Shown here: piece after piece, positions 1-7,292 of the stretch
Layout of the letters: each line of letters begins with the position of its first letter
Position numbering within the stretch: the stretch's first letter is position 1
Source: a virus
Length of the DNA stretch: 26,513 bases
Strand: one strand, 5' to 3'
IMG/VR virus record: IMGVR_UViG_3300013104_000733
Span: 1-26,513 of that record
Position numbers and translations under genes: made by a program
The notes under the pieces: model-generated
Seen by the model: only the letters and a program-made list of their open reading frames with translations
What the model was told of the DNA's origin: nothing
The model's database searches: none

Positions 1-9
1 TACCGTCTT

Positions 10-1854
10 ATGGAGCAAAACCCGCAGTCACAGCTCAAGCTTCTTGTCACCCGTGGTAAGGAGCAAGGCTATCTGACCTATGCTGAGGTCAATGACCATC
101 TGCCGGAAGATATCGTCGACTCCGATCAGATCGAAGACATCATCCAGATGATTAACGACATGGGCATCCAGGTGGTTGAAGAAGCCCCGGACGCCGACGA
201 TCTGATGCTGAATGAAAACAGCTCCGATACTGACGAAGATGCCGCGGAAGCTGCCGCTCAGGTATTATCCAGCGTTGAATCTGAAATTGGCCGCACCACT
301 GACCCGGTTCGCATGTACATGCGTGAAATGGGTACCGTTGAACTGCTGACCCGCGAAGGCGAAATCGACATCGCGAAGCGTATCGAAGACGGTATTAACC
401 AGGTTCAGTGTTCCGTTGCTGAATACCCGGAAGCCATTACCTACCTGCTGGATCAGTACGATCGCGTTGAAGCAGGCGAGTCGCGCCTGTCAGATTTAAT
501 CACTGGCTTTGTTGATCCTAACGCTGAAGAAGACCTGGCACCGACCGCCACTCATGTGGGTTCTGAGCTGTCTGAAGCCGATCGTAATGACGACGAAGAT
601 GACGACGAAGAGAGCGATGACGACAGCTCTGACGACGATAACTCTATCGATCCAGAACTGGCGCGCGAGAAGTTCTCTGACCTGCGCACGCAGTACGAAA
701 CCACGCGTGACGTGATCAAAAGCAAAGGACGCAGCCATGCTGCCTCGGTTGCCGAGATCCAGAACCTGTCTGACGTCTTTAAGCAGTTCCGCCTGGTACC
801 GAAGCAGTTCGACTACCTCGTGAACAACATGCGTGAAATGATGGAGCGTGTCCGTACTCAGGAACGTTTGATCATGAAGCTGTGTATTGAAGTGTGCAAA
901 ATGCCGAAGAAAAACTTCATTACGCTGTTCACCGGTAACGAGACTAACGAGAGCTGGTTCAAAGCCGCACTGGCCATGAACAAGCCGTGGTCTGAAAAAC
1001 TGCTGGACGTGCAGGATGACGTGATGCGTTCTCTGCAGAAACTGGCCCAGATTGAAGAAGAAACCGGCCTGACCATCGAGCAGGTGAAAGACATCAACCG
1101 TCGTATGTCGATCGGTGAAGCGAAAGCCCGCCGCGCGAAGAAAGAGATGGTTGAAGCTAACCTGCGTCTGGTCATTTCCATCGCGAAGAAATACACCAAC
1201 CGTGGTCTGCAGTTCCTGGATCTGATTCAGGAAGGTAACATCGGCCTGATGAAAGCGGTTGATAAGTTCGAATACCGTCGCGGCTATAAGTTCTCAACTT
1301 ATGCCACATGGTGGATTCGTCAGGCGATTACCCGTTCTATCGCTGACCAAGCGCGTACCATCCGTATTCCGGTGCATATGATTGAGACCATCAACAAACT
1401 CAACCGTATCTCGCGCCAGATGCTGCAGGAGATGGGACGCGAGCCGACGCCAGAAGAACTGGCTGAGCGCATGTTGATGCCTGAAGATAAGATCCGTAAG
1501 GTGCTGAAGATTGCCAAAGAGCCTATCTCTATGGAGACGCCGATTGGTGATGATGAAGATTCACATCTGGGTGATTTTATCGAAGACACCACGCTGGAGC
1601 TGCCGCTGGACTCTGCCACCTCTGAGAGCCTGCGTTCTGCCACCCACGACGTGCTGGCTGGCCTGACCGCCCGTGAAGCCAAAGTGCTGCGCATGCGTTT
1701 CGGCATCGATATGAACACCGACCACACGTTAGAAGAAGTGGGCAAACAGTTTGACGTTACTCGTGAGCGTATCCGTCAGATTGAAGCGAAAGCCCTGCGT
1801 AAACTGCGCCATCCGAGCCGCTCGGAAGTGCTGCGTAGCTTCCTCGACGACTAA
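10..1854 (+). CDS. rpoD: RNA polymerase primary sigma factor RpoD (sigma-70)
   Basis: This is the housekeeping sigma factor, which directs core RNA polymerase to -35/-10 promoters. The 614 residues match the usual enterobacterial length (E. coli 613). Region 1.1 is at the N-terminus. Region 1.2 begins near [12 protein letters not shown] (about residue 97). A very acidic stretch of Asp/Glu/Ser lies at about 190-212 in the non-conserved region. Region 2 contains the conserved block [20 protein letters not shown] and the [10 protein letters not shown] segment that melts and reads the -10 element. Region 4 ends with the helix-turn-helix [20 protein letters not shown]. Start: ATG at 10; upstream sequence is outside the window. 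It differs from E. coli mainly in the acidic region and the segment after it, which points to a more distant enterobacterium. Identification is certain. Confidence 0.99.
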   Translation: MEQNPQSQLKLLVTRGKEQGYLTYAEVNDHLPEDIVDSDQIEDIIQMINDMGIQVVEEAPDADDLMLNENSSDTDEDAAEAAAQVLSSVESEIGRTTDPVRMYMREMGTVELLTREGEIDIAKRIEDGINQVQCSVAEYPEAITYLLDQYDRVEAGESRLSDLITGFVDPNAEEDLAPTATHVGSELSEADRNDDEDDDEESDDDSSDDDNSIDPELAREKFSDLRTQYETTRDVIKSKGRSHAASVAEIQNLSDVFKQFRLVPKQFDYLVNNMREMMERVRTQERLIMKLCIEVCKMPKKNFITLFTGNETNESWFKAALAMNKPWSEKLLDVQDDVMRSLQKLAQIEEETGLTIEQVKDINRRMSIGEAKARRAKKEMVEANLRLVISIAKKYTNRGLQFLDLIQEGNIGLMKAVDKFEYRRGYKFSTYATWWIRQAITRSIADQARTIRIPVHMIETINKLNRISRQMLQEMGREPTPEELAERMLMPEDKIRKVLKIAKEPISMETPIGDDEDSHLGDFIEDTTLELPLDSATSESLRSATHDVLAGLTAREAKVLRMRFGIDMNTDHTLEEVGKQFDVTRERIRQIEAKALRKLRHPSRSEVLRSFLDD

Positions 1855-1863
1855 GTCAGTTAA

Positions 1864-1888
1864 AACCCCGGTTCACCGGGGTTTTTTT
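1864..1888 (+). terminator. Rho-independent terminator of rpoD
   Basis: A perfect 8-bp stem (AACCCCGG / CCGGGGTT) with a TTCA tetraloop is followed by seven T residues, ten bases after the rpoD stop codon. The mug gene converges from the other side and ends at 1926. Confidence 0.95.
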
Positions 1889-1925
1889 ATATCTGCCGCC
1901 CTGCCCCACTTTTCACGCCTGACCT

Positions 1926-2441
1926 TTAACCTTGTGCCTGTAGCGCATCGTACATCTGACGATACATCGCCACCATCTCTTCCAGTGATGCCCGATTCAG
2001 TCCGCTGGGATTCGGCAGCACCCATACCTGGGTTTTCCCCATATATATGGGCTGCTCTCCCCACTCCACCTTGCTCTGCCGAAACGCGCGCTTAAAGGCA
2101 TCCTTACCCAGGATAGCCAGCGCGGCAGGCTGATAACGTAGCACCTTGTCCATCAGCCGCTGACCGCCATCCCGTAGCTCATCACCACCCAGTTCATTCG
2201 CCTGAATGGTCGGACGCTCGACCAGCATCGTAATACCGCAGCCGGTTTCCAGTAAACGCTGCTCCTCTTCCGGCTTCAGCTGTTGCTCGGTAAAACCTGC
2301 CAGATGAATCACCTTCCAGAAGCGGTTACCCGGATGCGCAAAATGATAGCCGGTGTGCGCCGTCGACTGACCGGGATTGATGCCGCAAAACAGCACGTTC
2401 AGGTCCGGTGCGATGATATCGGTGATGTTGTGTTCGCTCAT
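1926..2441 (-). CDS. mug: G/U mismatch-specific DNA glycosylase Mug
   Basis: Removes uracil and ethenocytosine opposite guanine from double-stranded DNA, as part of base-excision repair in the cytoplasm. The product is 171 residues (E. coli Mug 168). The active-site loop FCGINPG and the helix-insertion motif LPNPSGLNRAS are both present, as is the FAHPGNRFWKV block. Start: the reading frame is open 13 codons further upstream, but the ATG at 2441 is preceded by an AGGAG ribosome-binding site and matches the family N-terminus (SEHNITDIIAPDL corresponds to E. coli VEDILAPGL). The gene is convergent with rpoD, as in E. coli. Confidence 0.97.
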   Translation of the reverse strand: MSEHNITDIIAPDLNVLFCGINPGQSTAHTGYHFAHPGNRFWKVIHLAGFTEQQLKPEEEQRLLETGCGITMLVERPTIQANELGGDELRDGGQRLMDKVLRYQPAALAILGKDAFKRAFRQSKVEWGEQPIYMGKTQVWVLPNPSGLNRASLEEMVAMYRQMYDALQAQG

Positions 2442-2698
2442 GGGGCTCCTGGCTTTGCGCTGCGTCTTACAGCCGCTCACGCATCCTTATTCATCATAAT
2501 CTTGCCACTGATTAAAGCGCATTTGCCGGTTAACGTCCTGGCCTGAGTGGGCTTTTTTTATTGTTAAGCGGGGAAAGACATTTAAGGATAACAGCGTCAG
2601 TTGCACCGCCGCCCATCAGCCAGAGATTTTCGTCTGTTTTATCATAGTTATCAGCAAGTAAAACATTGCTGCTTATTTCAGCAACCAGCCGAACAACG

Positions 2699-2735
2699 CT
2701 GGATTGCCCCGGACAGATACTTTATAATCCCCGCT
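2699..2735 (+). promoter_or_regulatory. Promoter of ileX
   Basis: A consensus -10 box TATAAT at 2723-2728 is followed by a GC-rich discriminator (CCCCGC), typical of stringently controlled stable-RNA promoters. The -35 is poor; CTGGAT at 2699-2704 gives an 18-base spacer. Transcription would start about 5-8 bases before the mature tRNA. Confidence 0.7.
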
Positions 2736-2740
2736 CCATT

Positions 2741-2816
2741 GGCCCCTTAGCTCAGTGGTTAGAGCAGGCGACTCATAATCGCTTGGTCGCTGGTTCAAAC
2801 CCAGCAGGGGCCACCA
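2741..2816 (+). tRNA. ileX: tRNA-Ile2 with CAU anticodon (lysidine-modified)
   Basis: A complete 76-base cloverleaf with an encoded CCA end. The acceptor arm GGCCCCT pairs with AGGGGCC. The D loop contains AGTGGTTAGA, the anticodon loop CTCATAA has CAT at 2774-2776, and the T loop is TTCAAAC. The sequence is almost identical to E. coli ileX, and the position after mug is the same, so this is the minor isoleucine tRNA that becomes a reader of AUA after lysidine modification, not a methionine tRNA. The integrase remnant starting at 2911 indicates that the gene has served as a phage attachment site. Confidence 0.95.
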
Positions 2817-2845
2817 AATTTAATGATGAAAATCATGCAGTTAAT

Positions 2846-2869
2846 CCACCTCACAAGGGTGGGTTTTTT
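2846..2869 (+). terminator. Terminator after ileX
   Basis: CCACC (2846-2850) pairs with GGTGG (2858-2862), followed by six T residues at 2864-2869. It lies 30 bases after the tRNA. Confidence 0.75.
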
Positions 2870-2910
2870 GTTTTCAGAATTCGTCATTGGTCGTAAAATA
2901 CCAGATATAG

Positions 2911-3813
2911 ATCTTCTCAAACGGCCGAGAAGGCAAAATGATTCGCCGCCAGTTTGCGATGAAGGGCGGAGCACAATCCTATGAGAAATTCATAAAAGAA
3001 CAGGCTCAAGATAAGCCCTGGTTGGGAGATAAAGCAGATAAGCGGCGAACCATAATGGCTTTTGCCTGCGAGGTAATGGGAAACCAACTTGCAACTAAGT
3101 TTAACGCGAAAATTTTTGCTTCTTATCGCGAGTAGCGGTTAAGTGGCAAAATTACCTGCTCCAACCGAGTGGAGACGGTAACGCCTCGTACGGTCAATTT
3201 AGAGCTGGTGTATTTCAGGGCAATGTTTAACGAGTTACGCCGATTGGATGAATGGACCGCACCCAACCCGTTAGAGGACGTGCGCGAGTTTAAAATCAGT
3301 GAATCGGAAATGGCGTATCTCACCATTGAGGAAATCAGAACCCTTCTCCAAGAATGCGAGAACAGCCGCTCCAAAGATCTGACAACTATTGTAAAAATCT
3401 GCCTGGCAACTGGTGCACGATGGAGTGAGGCCGAAGGCTTAAAGGGAAACCAAATCCGCGCCGGTCAGATCATCTACGTTAAAACTAAAGGCAAGAAAAA
3501 CCGAGCGGTGCCGATAACTGAAAAATTACAGGCTGAACTGCCATCGACAAGAAAAGCACAGTTGCTCTTTAAACCATGCTACTCAGCCTTTAGAAAGGCC
3601 ATGCAACGCGCTGGCATAGAGACACCTGCAGGGCAATTGACGCATGTTTTAAGGCATACCTTTGCGTCTCATTTCATGATGAACGGAGGCAATATCCTAG
3701 TGCTTCAGCGAATATTGGGGCATACAGATATTAAGGTTACGATGCGTTATGCACACTTTGCGCCAGACCATCTTTCAGAAGCAATGATTCTTAATCCATT
3801 AAGAAAAATATGA
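2911..3813 (+). pseudogene. int: Degraded P2-type tyrosine integrase
   Basis: Homology to P2 integrase begins abruptly at about 2911 in an open frame (SNGREGKMIRRQF corresponds to P2 RPTGRNGKRIRRKF), so roughly the first 20 residues are gone. After the DKRR motif about 25 residues of the core-binding domain are missing. An in-frame TAG interrupts the gene at 3133-3135; the same frame then continues with no shift to 3813. The C-terminal catalytic domain is otherwise complete. It has Arg in TGARWSEA, Lys in VKTKGKKNR, the HxxR box HVLRHTF, His in LGHTD and Tyr in RYAHF. A GTG at 3169 could start a separate 214-residue catalytic fragment, but without arm-binding and core-binding parts it is unlikely to recombine DNA. 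The sequence looks like the residue of an old prophage integrated at ileX. Confidence 0.9.
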
Positions 3814-3899
3814 TAAAGAAGCCAGTGAGACCATCATGTTTAACTTTGACACTCAATGAAATTTAGTGGCTTTTCGAGGGTGAAGAATTCAATCTTATT

Positions 3900-3927
3900 T
3901 TTACATTAATGGATTACCAATAATATA
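3900..3927 (+). promoter_or_regulatory. Candidate promoter of the MBL-fold gene
   Basis: TTTACA at 3900-3905 and AATATA at 3922-3927 are separated by 16 bases in very AT-rich DNA. An AGGA ribosome-binding site follows just before the ATG at 3939. This suggests the cargo gene has its own promoter and is transcribed independently of phage regulation. Prediction from motif only. Confidence 0.4.
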
Positions 3928-3938
3928 TAGGATATATC

Positions 3939-5045
3939 ATGAGCATAACTGTTTATAACGTTAAACAAGGCGATTCGTTCTTAATCAATAACGAAAGATG
4001 TTTGAGTGATGTTTTACCATTACTGATAGACACAGGATACAAGTCACAAAAAATTCATATGAGACTACCTTCTTCACTGGGTGATCTCGCTGTTCTGATA
4101 ACGCATTCCCATAAAGATCATATGGGCGGTTTAATGGATTTAATCGCAAGCTCTAGTGTAAAAGTTCATGAGTTGTTTATCCCTTGGTATTTACCTGAAA
4201 TTCTTGAAATAAACAGAATACTTAAAAAGGATTACGCAGCTTATAAAAAACTATCGATTCCGAAACTAAAAAGTATAAAAGTTTCTTTTTTAGGTGAGGG
4301 CGATTATGTTTTCCCAACCGGTTGTGATAACTTCAAAGTTCTAAACCCGCCTAAAAACACAAAGTCAGTATTTGATTGGTTTGACGAAAGAAATCCGAAT
4401 AATGACGATTATAGCCTTGAAGGTGTTGTGAGAAAATTGAATGAACTTGGATTTGAAATTGAGATAGAAGAAATTGTTAATTATGTTCCGGATTTTACCC
4501 CTGAAGAATCCTCAGAATTATATCAAGAACAAGCAAAACAGTTCGTTATAAAATTCTTCACTTCTATGCATTCATTCCTTAACAGCGCAACCAGAAATAA
4601 TATAACAAGCCTTGTAAGAAATCATCTAAAGTTATTATCCAACCACACCAGCATAGTATTTAAATATAAGTGCTACATAGATGAAATATCTTGGCTCTTC
4701 ACTGGTGATGCGGATATAAGTGCATTCAACCGAATGATGAATGGTCAATACAGCAATTATTTAAGAGCGGATGTATTGAAAGTGCCGCATCACGGTTCAG
4801 CGCATAATATGGACTTATCAATAGTGAGTCACATTCAACCAACCTATGCTGTCATAAGCCATAATAATTTTAAATCTAATCACATTGATCCGCATCCAAC
4901 TACGGTAGTACTTAACACTTTAAACCAACATGGCGTTGATATCTTCTATACTAACGACGTAAAAAAACCTAAATTTTCCCCTCCGTTTTCTACCATAAAA
5001 AGCAATTACCACACAAACTTTCAGGGGCTTTTCAAATTTCTATAA
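3939..5045 (+). CDS. Standalone ComEC-like metallo-beta-lactamase-fold hydrolase
   Basis: The 368 residues have no signal peptide and no membrane helix, so the protein is probably cytoplasmic. Metal-binding motifs of the metallo-beta-lactamase fold are visible: THSHKDHMGG at residues 55-64, FTGDAD at 254-259, and the ComEC-type KVPHHGSAHN at 281-290, with a final histidine motif PHPTT near 318-322. Between the first and second motifs lies an unusually long insertion (about residues 120-240) rich in charged residues. The gene is AT-rich compared with its surroundings, has its own AGGA ribosome-binding site, and sits between an integrase remnant and an attachment-like repeat, so it looks like cargo of a mobile element. 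Standalone proteins of this type occur in accessory islands, and some nucleases and phosphodiesterases share the fold. A role in phage defence or DNA processing is possible but not shown here. Confidence 0.75.
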   Translation: MSITVYNVKQGDSFLINNERCLSDVLPLLIDTGYKSQKIHMRLPSSLGDLAVLITHSHKDHMGGLMDLIASSSVKVHELFIPWYLPEILEINRILKKDYAAYKKLSIPKLKSIKVSFLGEGDYVFPTGCDNFKVLNPPKNTKSVFDWFDERNPNNDDYSLEGVVRKLNELGFEIEIEEIVNYVPDFTPEESSELYQEQAKQFVIKFFTSMHSFLNSATRNNITSLVRNHLKLLSNHTSIVFKYKCYIDEISWLFTGDADISAFNRMMNGQYSNYLRADVLKVPHHGSAHNMDLSIVSHIQPTYAVISHNNFKSNHIDPHPTTVVLNTLNQHGVDIFYTNDVKKPKFSPPFSTIKSNYHTNFQGLFKFL

Positions 5046-5145
5046 ATTCGCTAAAGATGTCAAATCTTGTGTTAACAGTTATACATTTTCAATTACAAGA
5101 CTAAAAAATTTTCTTCGAGATTTCGTCGCTTAAGTTATTTGAAAA

Positions 5146-5187
5146 ATGGCAGCAAAGTGGCAGCAGAGCTCAACGCTATGTGCCACT
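5146..5187. repeat. Short TGGCAGCA repeats, possible integrase arm sites
   Basis: ATGGCAGCA (5146-5154) and GTGGCAGCA (5157-5165) are direct repeats 11 bases apart. A related GTGCCAC in the opposite sense follows at 5180-5186. They lie about 70-110 bases before the attachment-like sequence, the spacing expected for arm-type integrase-binding sites. No other function is evident. Confidence 0.35.
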
Positions 5188-5257
5188 TCTCAGCACTATA
5201 CGGCCTAAAGAAAACATCAATATCAGTAAGTTACTGATTTCACTCGCTTCAAAATGG

Positions 5258-5280
5258 GACTCATAATCACTTGCTCACTG
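5258..5280 (+). repeat. Diverged copy of the ileX anticodon region (probable att site)
   Basis: Twenty of 23 positions are identical to ileX 2770-2792: GACTCATAATC is identical, then CTTG, TC and CTG match with single G/A or G/C differences between them. Both copies are in the same orientation. With the integrase remnant lying between them this fits a pair of attachment sites about 2.5 kb apart, with crossover in the anticodon stem-loop. The differences would have accumulated after the element lost mobility. Confidence 0.6.
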
Positions 5281-5445
5281 ACTTAAGTCTAACGAAAATG
5301 AAGCTTGTAAGCTTAGCCAAAATTTCAAAATGACTTGCTGGGGTAACATTCAATTTTTTTCGATTACATCGATAAACAGGTTGCAGCAAAATACGATATT
5401 ACTGTGAGGAATTTAAAATGATAGATATAAACCCTGTATTTAGAA

Positions 5446-5622
5446 TTAAACCCACTTACTATATCTTACATAAAGATAAGCAACGATACTGACCCAGGCA
5501 AAGAAAAACCCCATAGGATAAAATGGAACAAATCACACAATAAAATAAGCGCCAACAGCACTGGCTATAATCGGTACAAGATAGAAAAATGATTGCATTA
5601 ACCATACAGTAAAAAGCTTCAT
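5446..5622 (-). pseudogene. Interrupted small two-helix membrane protein
   Basis: From an ATG at 5622, preceded by a GGAG ribosome-binding site, the frame encodes 29 residues ending in a hydrophobic segment (LVPIIASAVGAYFIV). It then meets TGA at 5533-5535. The same frame continues for 28 more codons with a second hydrophobic segment (MGFFFAWVSIVAYLYV) and ends with TAA at 5446-5448. The continuous phase and composition on both sides suggest one protein of about 58 residues with two transmembrane helices, broken by a single nonsense change (perhaps from TGG). The 29-residue peptide alone might still be made. I recognise no family; small phage superinfection-exclusion proteins look like this in outline. 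Confidence 0.45.
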
Positions 5623-5756
5623 TTACTCACAACTCCATCAAAGCCTCTACTATTTAATCAAACTCGTAATGGCCACATTAAAAACTTCACAATATCGAAA
5701 TTTGGTTTTTTTTCATTTACCACACATATAATTAACTCAACATTTCACCCACAAAT

Positions 5757-5948
5757 TTATCCCTTCGGCTCAATTCCCCTTGCCTTTAATGCCTCCCTCG
5801 CCAGATTCTTTAACCAGCTTGCCAGACTAATTCCTTCTTCAGTTGCAACCGCATCGAGCTGTTTTTTCAAGGCGGGATCAATGCGCATTTTAAATTGTGG
5901 GGACTTGCCTCCACCTTTTGGTTTTTTTTCACGCATTATTATTGACAT
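5757..5948 (-). CDS. Ribbon-helix-helix (Arc/CopG-type) DNA-binding protein
   Basis: Sixty-three residues. A basic N-terminal tail (MREKKPKGGGK) precedes a beta strand PQFKMRIDPALKKQL and two helices (LDAVATEEGISLASWLKNLAREALKARG), the layout of a ribbon-helix-helix dimer that reads DNA with its strand. Start: ATG at 5948 after AAGGAG; ATG at 5936 is an alternative. It is transcribed divergently from the hypothetical gene at 6086, and the shared intergenic space holds two long inverted repeats that could be its operators. No partner toxin is visible next to it. Confidence 0.75.
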   Translation of the reverse strand: MSIIMREKKPKGGGKSPQFKMRIDPALKKQLDAVATEEGISLASWLKNLAREALKARGIEPKG

Positions 5949-5979
5949 GTGGCTACCTACTCCTTCAATTTAGCCTTAT

Positions 5980-6052
5980 AAAAGACCACACTAACACGAG
6001 GTCTTTTAAGAGAGCAACGCTCCGGCAGTGATGCAACACATACCGGAGCGTT
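5980..6052. promoter_or_regulatory. Two inverted repeats in a divergent intergenic region
   Basis: AAAAGACC (5980-5987) pairs with GGTCTTTT (6000-6007) across 12 bases. AACGCTCCGG (6016-6025) pairs with CCGGAGCGTT (6043-6052) across 17 bases. Both arm pairs are perfect. They could be operators for the ribbon-helix-helix protein or stem-loops in the leader of the 6086 gene; the first could also act as a weak terminator. Confidence 0.45.
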
Positions 6053-6085
6053 TAACCACAACGTTCAGTGTTAAGGAACAACGCT

Positions 6086-6616
6086 ATGGCTAATACCGAT
6101 AGTAACACAACCGCCCATCATCAAATCGTGGACATTCAGCCAGTTATCGGATCTGCGATCTCAAACCTCTTGAAAACGCCGCTCGGCACCACGCACGATC
6201 TCTTTCAGGTGCTGGATACGTGCGTGCGCTATGTCGATGCCCTGGTGGAATGTAACGAGCTCGCAGCTCGCATGGCGCTATGCGGTCGCCTGCTTGCTGC
6301 ACTGGAAGTCCTGAGGGTTCTGTTGGACCAGCCACTGCCAGAACACCTGATTGAGCGCCCCACAGTGGAGAAAGGTGATGACAAAGCCTGTCGCACCAAG
6401 GATTTGATAGACTCGGAAGAGATGCGGCAATATTGCAGCGCGTTAACGTTAGTATTGCTGAATCAGCAGGCCCCGGCAGACTTGCAAAAACATATCACCG
6501 GCTTGTTATTCCAGATGGTTAACATCATGGCTGATGACTTAACCGCGCCGCGCTTTGTGCGAACAGAGTCGGGGCTAGTGATGATTGAGAGCAAATTTAC
6601 ACATATCGTTCACTGA
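6086..6616 (+). CDS. Hypothetical helical protein
   Basis: The 176-residue soluble protein is predicted largely helical and leucine-rich in its middle (VLDTCVRYVDALVECNELAARMALCGRLLAALEVLRVLL), with a polar linker around residues 100-110 and a second helical part after it. I recognise no family and no catalytic motif. The start is the ATG at 6086 behind AAGGA; an in-frame ATG at 6068 lacks a site. Its base composition is close to the host and unlike the AT-rich DNA just before it. It is followed by a strong hairpin at 6627. It may be an accessory gene at the ogr end of the prophage, but nothing shows its role. Confidence 0.6.
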   Translation: MANTDSNTTAHHQIVDIQPVIGSAISNLLKTPLGTTHDLFQVLDTCVRYVDALVECNELAARMALCGRLLAALEVLRVLLDQPLPEHLIERPTVEKGDDKACRTKDLIDSEEMRQYCSALTLVLLNQQAPADLQKHITGLLFQMVNIMADDLTAPRFVRTESGLVMIESKFTHIVH

Positions 6617-6626
6617 TTTTGGACCC

Positions 6627-6654
6627 TTCCCTTCTTCCGCAGGGAAGAAGGGAA
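6627..6654. terminator. Strong hairpin after the 6086 gene
   Basis: TTCCCTTCTTCC (6627-6638) pairs with GGGAAGAAGGGAA (6642-6654) around a three-base loop, ten bases after the stop codon at 6616. There is no T run, so termination may be inefficient or the hairpin may protect the mRNA end. Confidence 0.5.
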
Positions 6655-6964
6655 TTCGCATGCAAAATTTAAAATCTCACTGTTGACTCACTCTCAGTGC
6701 CAAAATGCTTTATAGCCCTGAGTTTTCTTCTGCCGAAAATACCGCCACAATTCATCTCCATTCACTGGACATATATTTTGTCGTGCTGACACTCCTGAAA
6801 TCTTTTCATTCCCGTACAGTTATTGTCATTGTCCCCAAGGGCCCGCGCCCTACCCGCCGTACAGTTATTAACAGAACTCCCAGAGGCCGCTGTCGCGCCC
6901 TTAAACATCTACGGCGCGCGGGCCTTCAGCCTCATCTCTCAGCGATCCTATCCAGGCCGCAGCC
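6655..6964. other. Intergenic stretch with a doubtful 48-codon frame
   Basis: No convincing gene. On the minus strand an ATG at 6908 opens a 48-codon frame ending at 6762. It contains SSVNNCT and then NDNNCT, both encoded by the repeated TAACTGTACGG motif. It lacks a clear ribosome-binding site and is better explained by the origin-like repeat described at 6857-6880. GC-rich, partly complementary blocks (around 6839-6848 and 6914-6925) flank that repeat and could fold over it. Confidence 0.4.
6857..6880 (+). repeat. Exact second copy of the 24-bp origin-like motif of gene A
   Basis: These 24 bases (beginning CCGTACAGTTATT and ending AACAGAACTCC) are identical, and in the same orientation, to 22771-22794 inside gene A, 15.9 kb away. 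The first 13 bases also occur at 6812-6824, 45 bases upstream. In P2 the nick site of the A protein lies within gene A in a sequence that, from memory, resembles the complement of this motif (GGAG..CTGT.AATAACTG). The copy lies outside gene A, just beyond the ogr terminator. It could be a second origin, a relic of another gene A, or a dispersed repeat. Confidence 0.6.
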
Positions 6965-6990
6965 ATAAAAAAACCCGCTTTCGCGGGTTG
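6965..6990 (-). terminator. Terminator of the D-ogr transcript
   Basis: On the minus strand AACCCGC - GAAA - GCGGGTT is followed by a T run (6966-6971 read in reverse). The hairpin starts about five bases after the ogr stop codon and marks the left end of the late operon. Confidence 0.92.
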
Positions 6991-6993
6991 GGC

Positions 6994-7215
6994 TTACAGC
7001 AGCTGCGGTGAGGGGTTATTGCTGCCTTTTGCCATCATCGGCACCGTATTGATCTGCGCCGGTTCGACGATAATCCCGGACACGCTCTCCAGGGTTTTAA
7101 AGGTACAACTGCAGTTAATGTTCTGGCACTGGTGATAACGTTCTTTCGTCTCTTTCGAAACGTAGCGACTGCTTTTCGTATGGGCGGCGGTCTGACATTT
7201 TGGGCAATGCATCAT
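6994..7215 (-). CDS. ogr: Ogr/Delta-type late transcription activator
   Basis: Zinc-finger activator that recruits host RNA polymerase to P2-type late promoters. The 73 residues (P2 Ogr 72) show the family pattern: CPKC near the N-terminus and CQNINC later, giving Cys-X2-Cys-X22-Cys-X4-Cys. The core KERYHQCQNINCS is nearly identical to P2 Ogr KERYHQCQNVNCS. Start: ATG at 7215 behind GAGAGGAG (ATG at 7212 is equally possible); the open frame seven codons upstream has no family match. It is the last gene of the late block. Two TTAG-N7-CTAA dyads lie just upstream, suggesting direct control by the cI repressor, as in 186, where CI represses the B (ogr-like) promoter. Confidence 0.95.
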   Translation of the reverse strand: MMHCPKCQTAAHTKSSRYVSKETKERYHQCQNINCSCTFKTLESVSGIIVEPAQINTVPMMAKGSNNPSPQLL

Positions 7216-7245
7216 GGTGGTTCTCCTCTCTGGCATACAACAACA

Positions 7246-7292
7246 TTAGCCAAAGACTAAACAAAAAGCAACTTAAATTAGACTTAATCTAA
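7246..7292. promoter_or_regulatory. Two repressor-like dyads upstream of ogr
   Basis: TTAGCCAAAGACTAA (7246-7260) and TTAGACTTAATCTAA (7278-7292) both fit TTAG-N7-CTAA, with centres 32 bp apart (about three helical turns). The second differs at only one central base from the dyad at 25902-25916 in front of cI. It also overlaps the stop codon of D. The placement fits an ogr promoter controlled by the prophage repressor. Confidence 0.65.

Noticed and set aside
3169-3813. A separate short tyrosine recombinase gene starting at GTG 3169
   Set aside because: It is in the same frame as the upstream piece across a single TAG and lacks arm- and core-binding domains, so it is better described as part of one pseudogene.
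5281-5294. A GACTTAAGTC palindrome with TTAGAC-like half next to the att-like site, as another cI operator
   Set aside because: Only half of the TTAG-N7-CTAA pattern is present, so the resemblance is too weak to claim.
5418-5492. A 24-codon plus-strand frame after a GAGGA-like site
   Set aside because: It lies antisense to the interrupted membrane protein and has no recognisable features.
6705-6968. An 87-codon plus-strand frame before ogr
   Set aside because: It runs into the ogr terminator, covers the repeat region and has no ribosome-binding site or family match.
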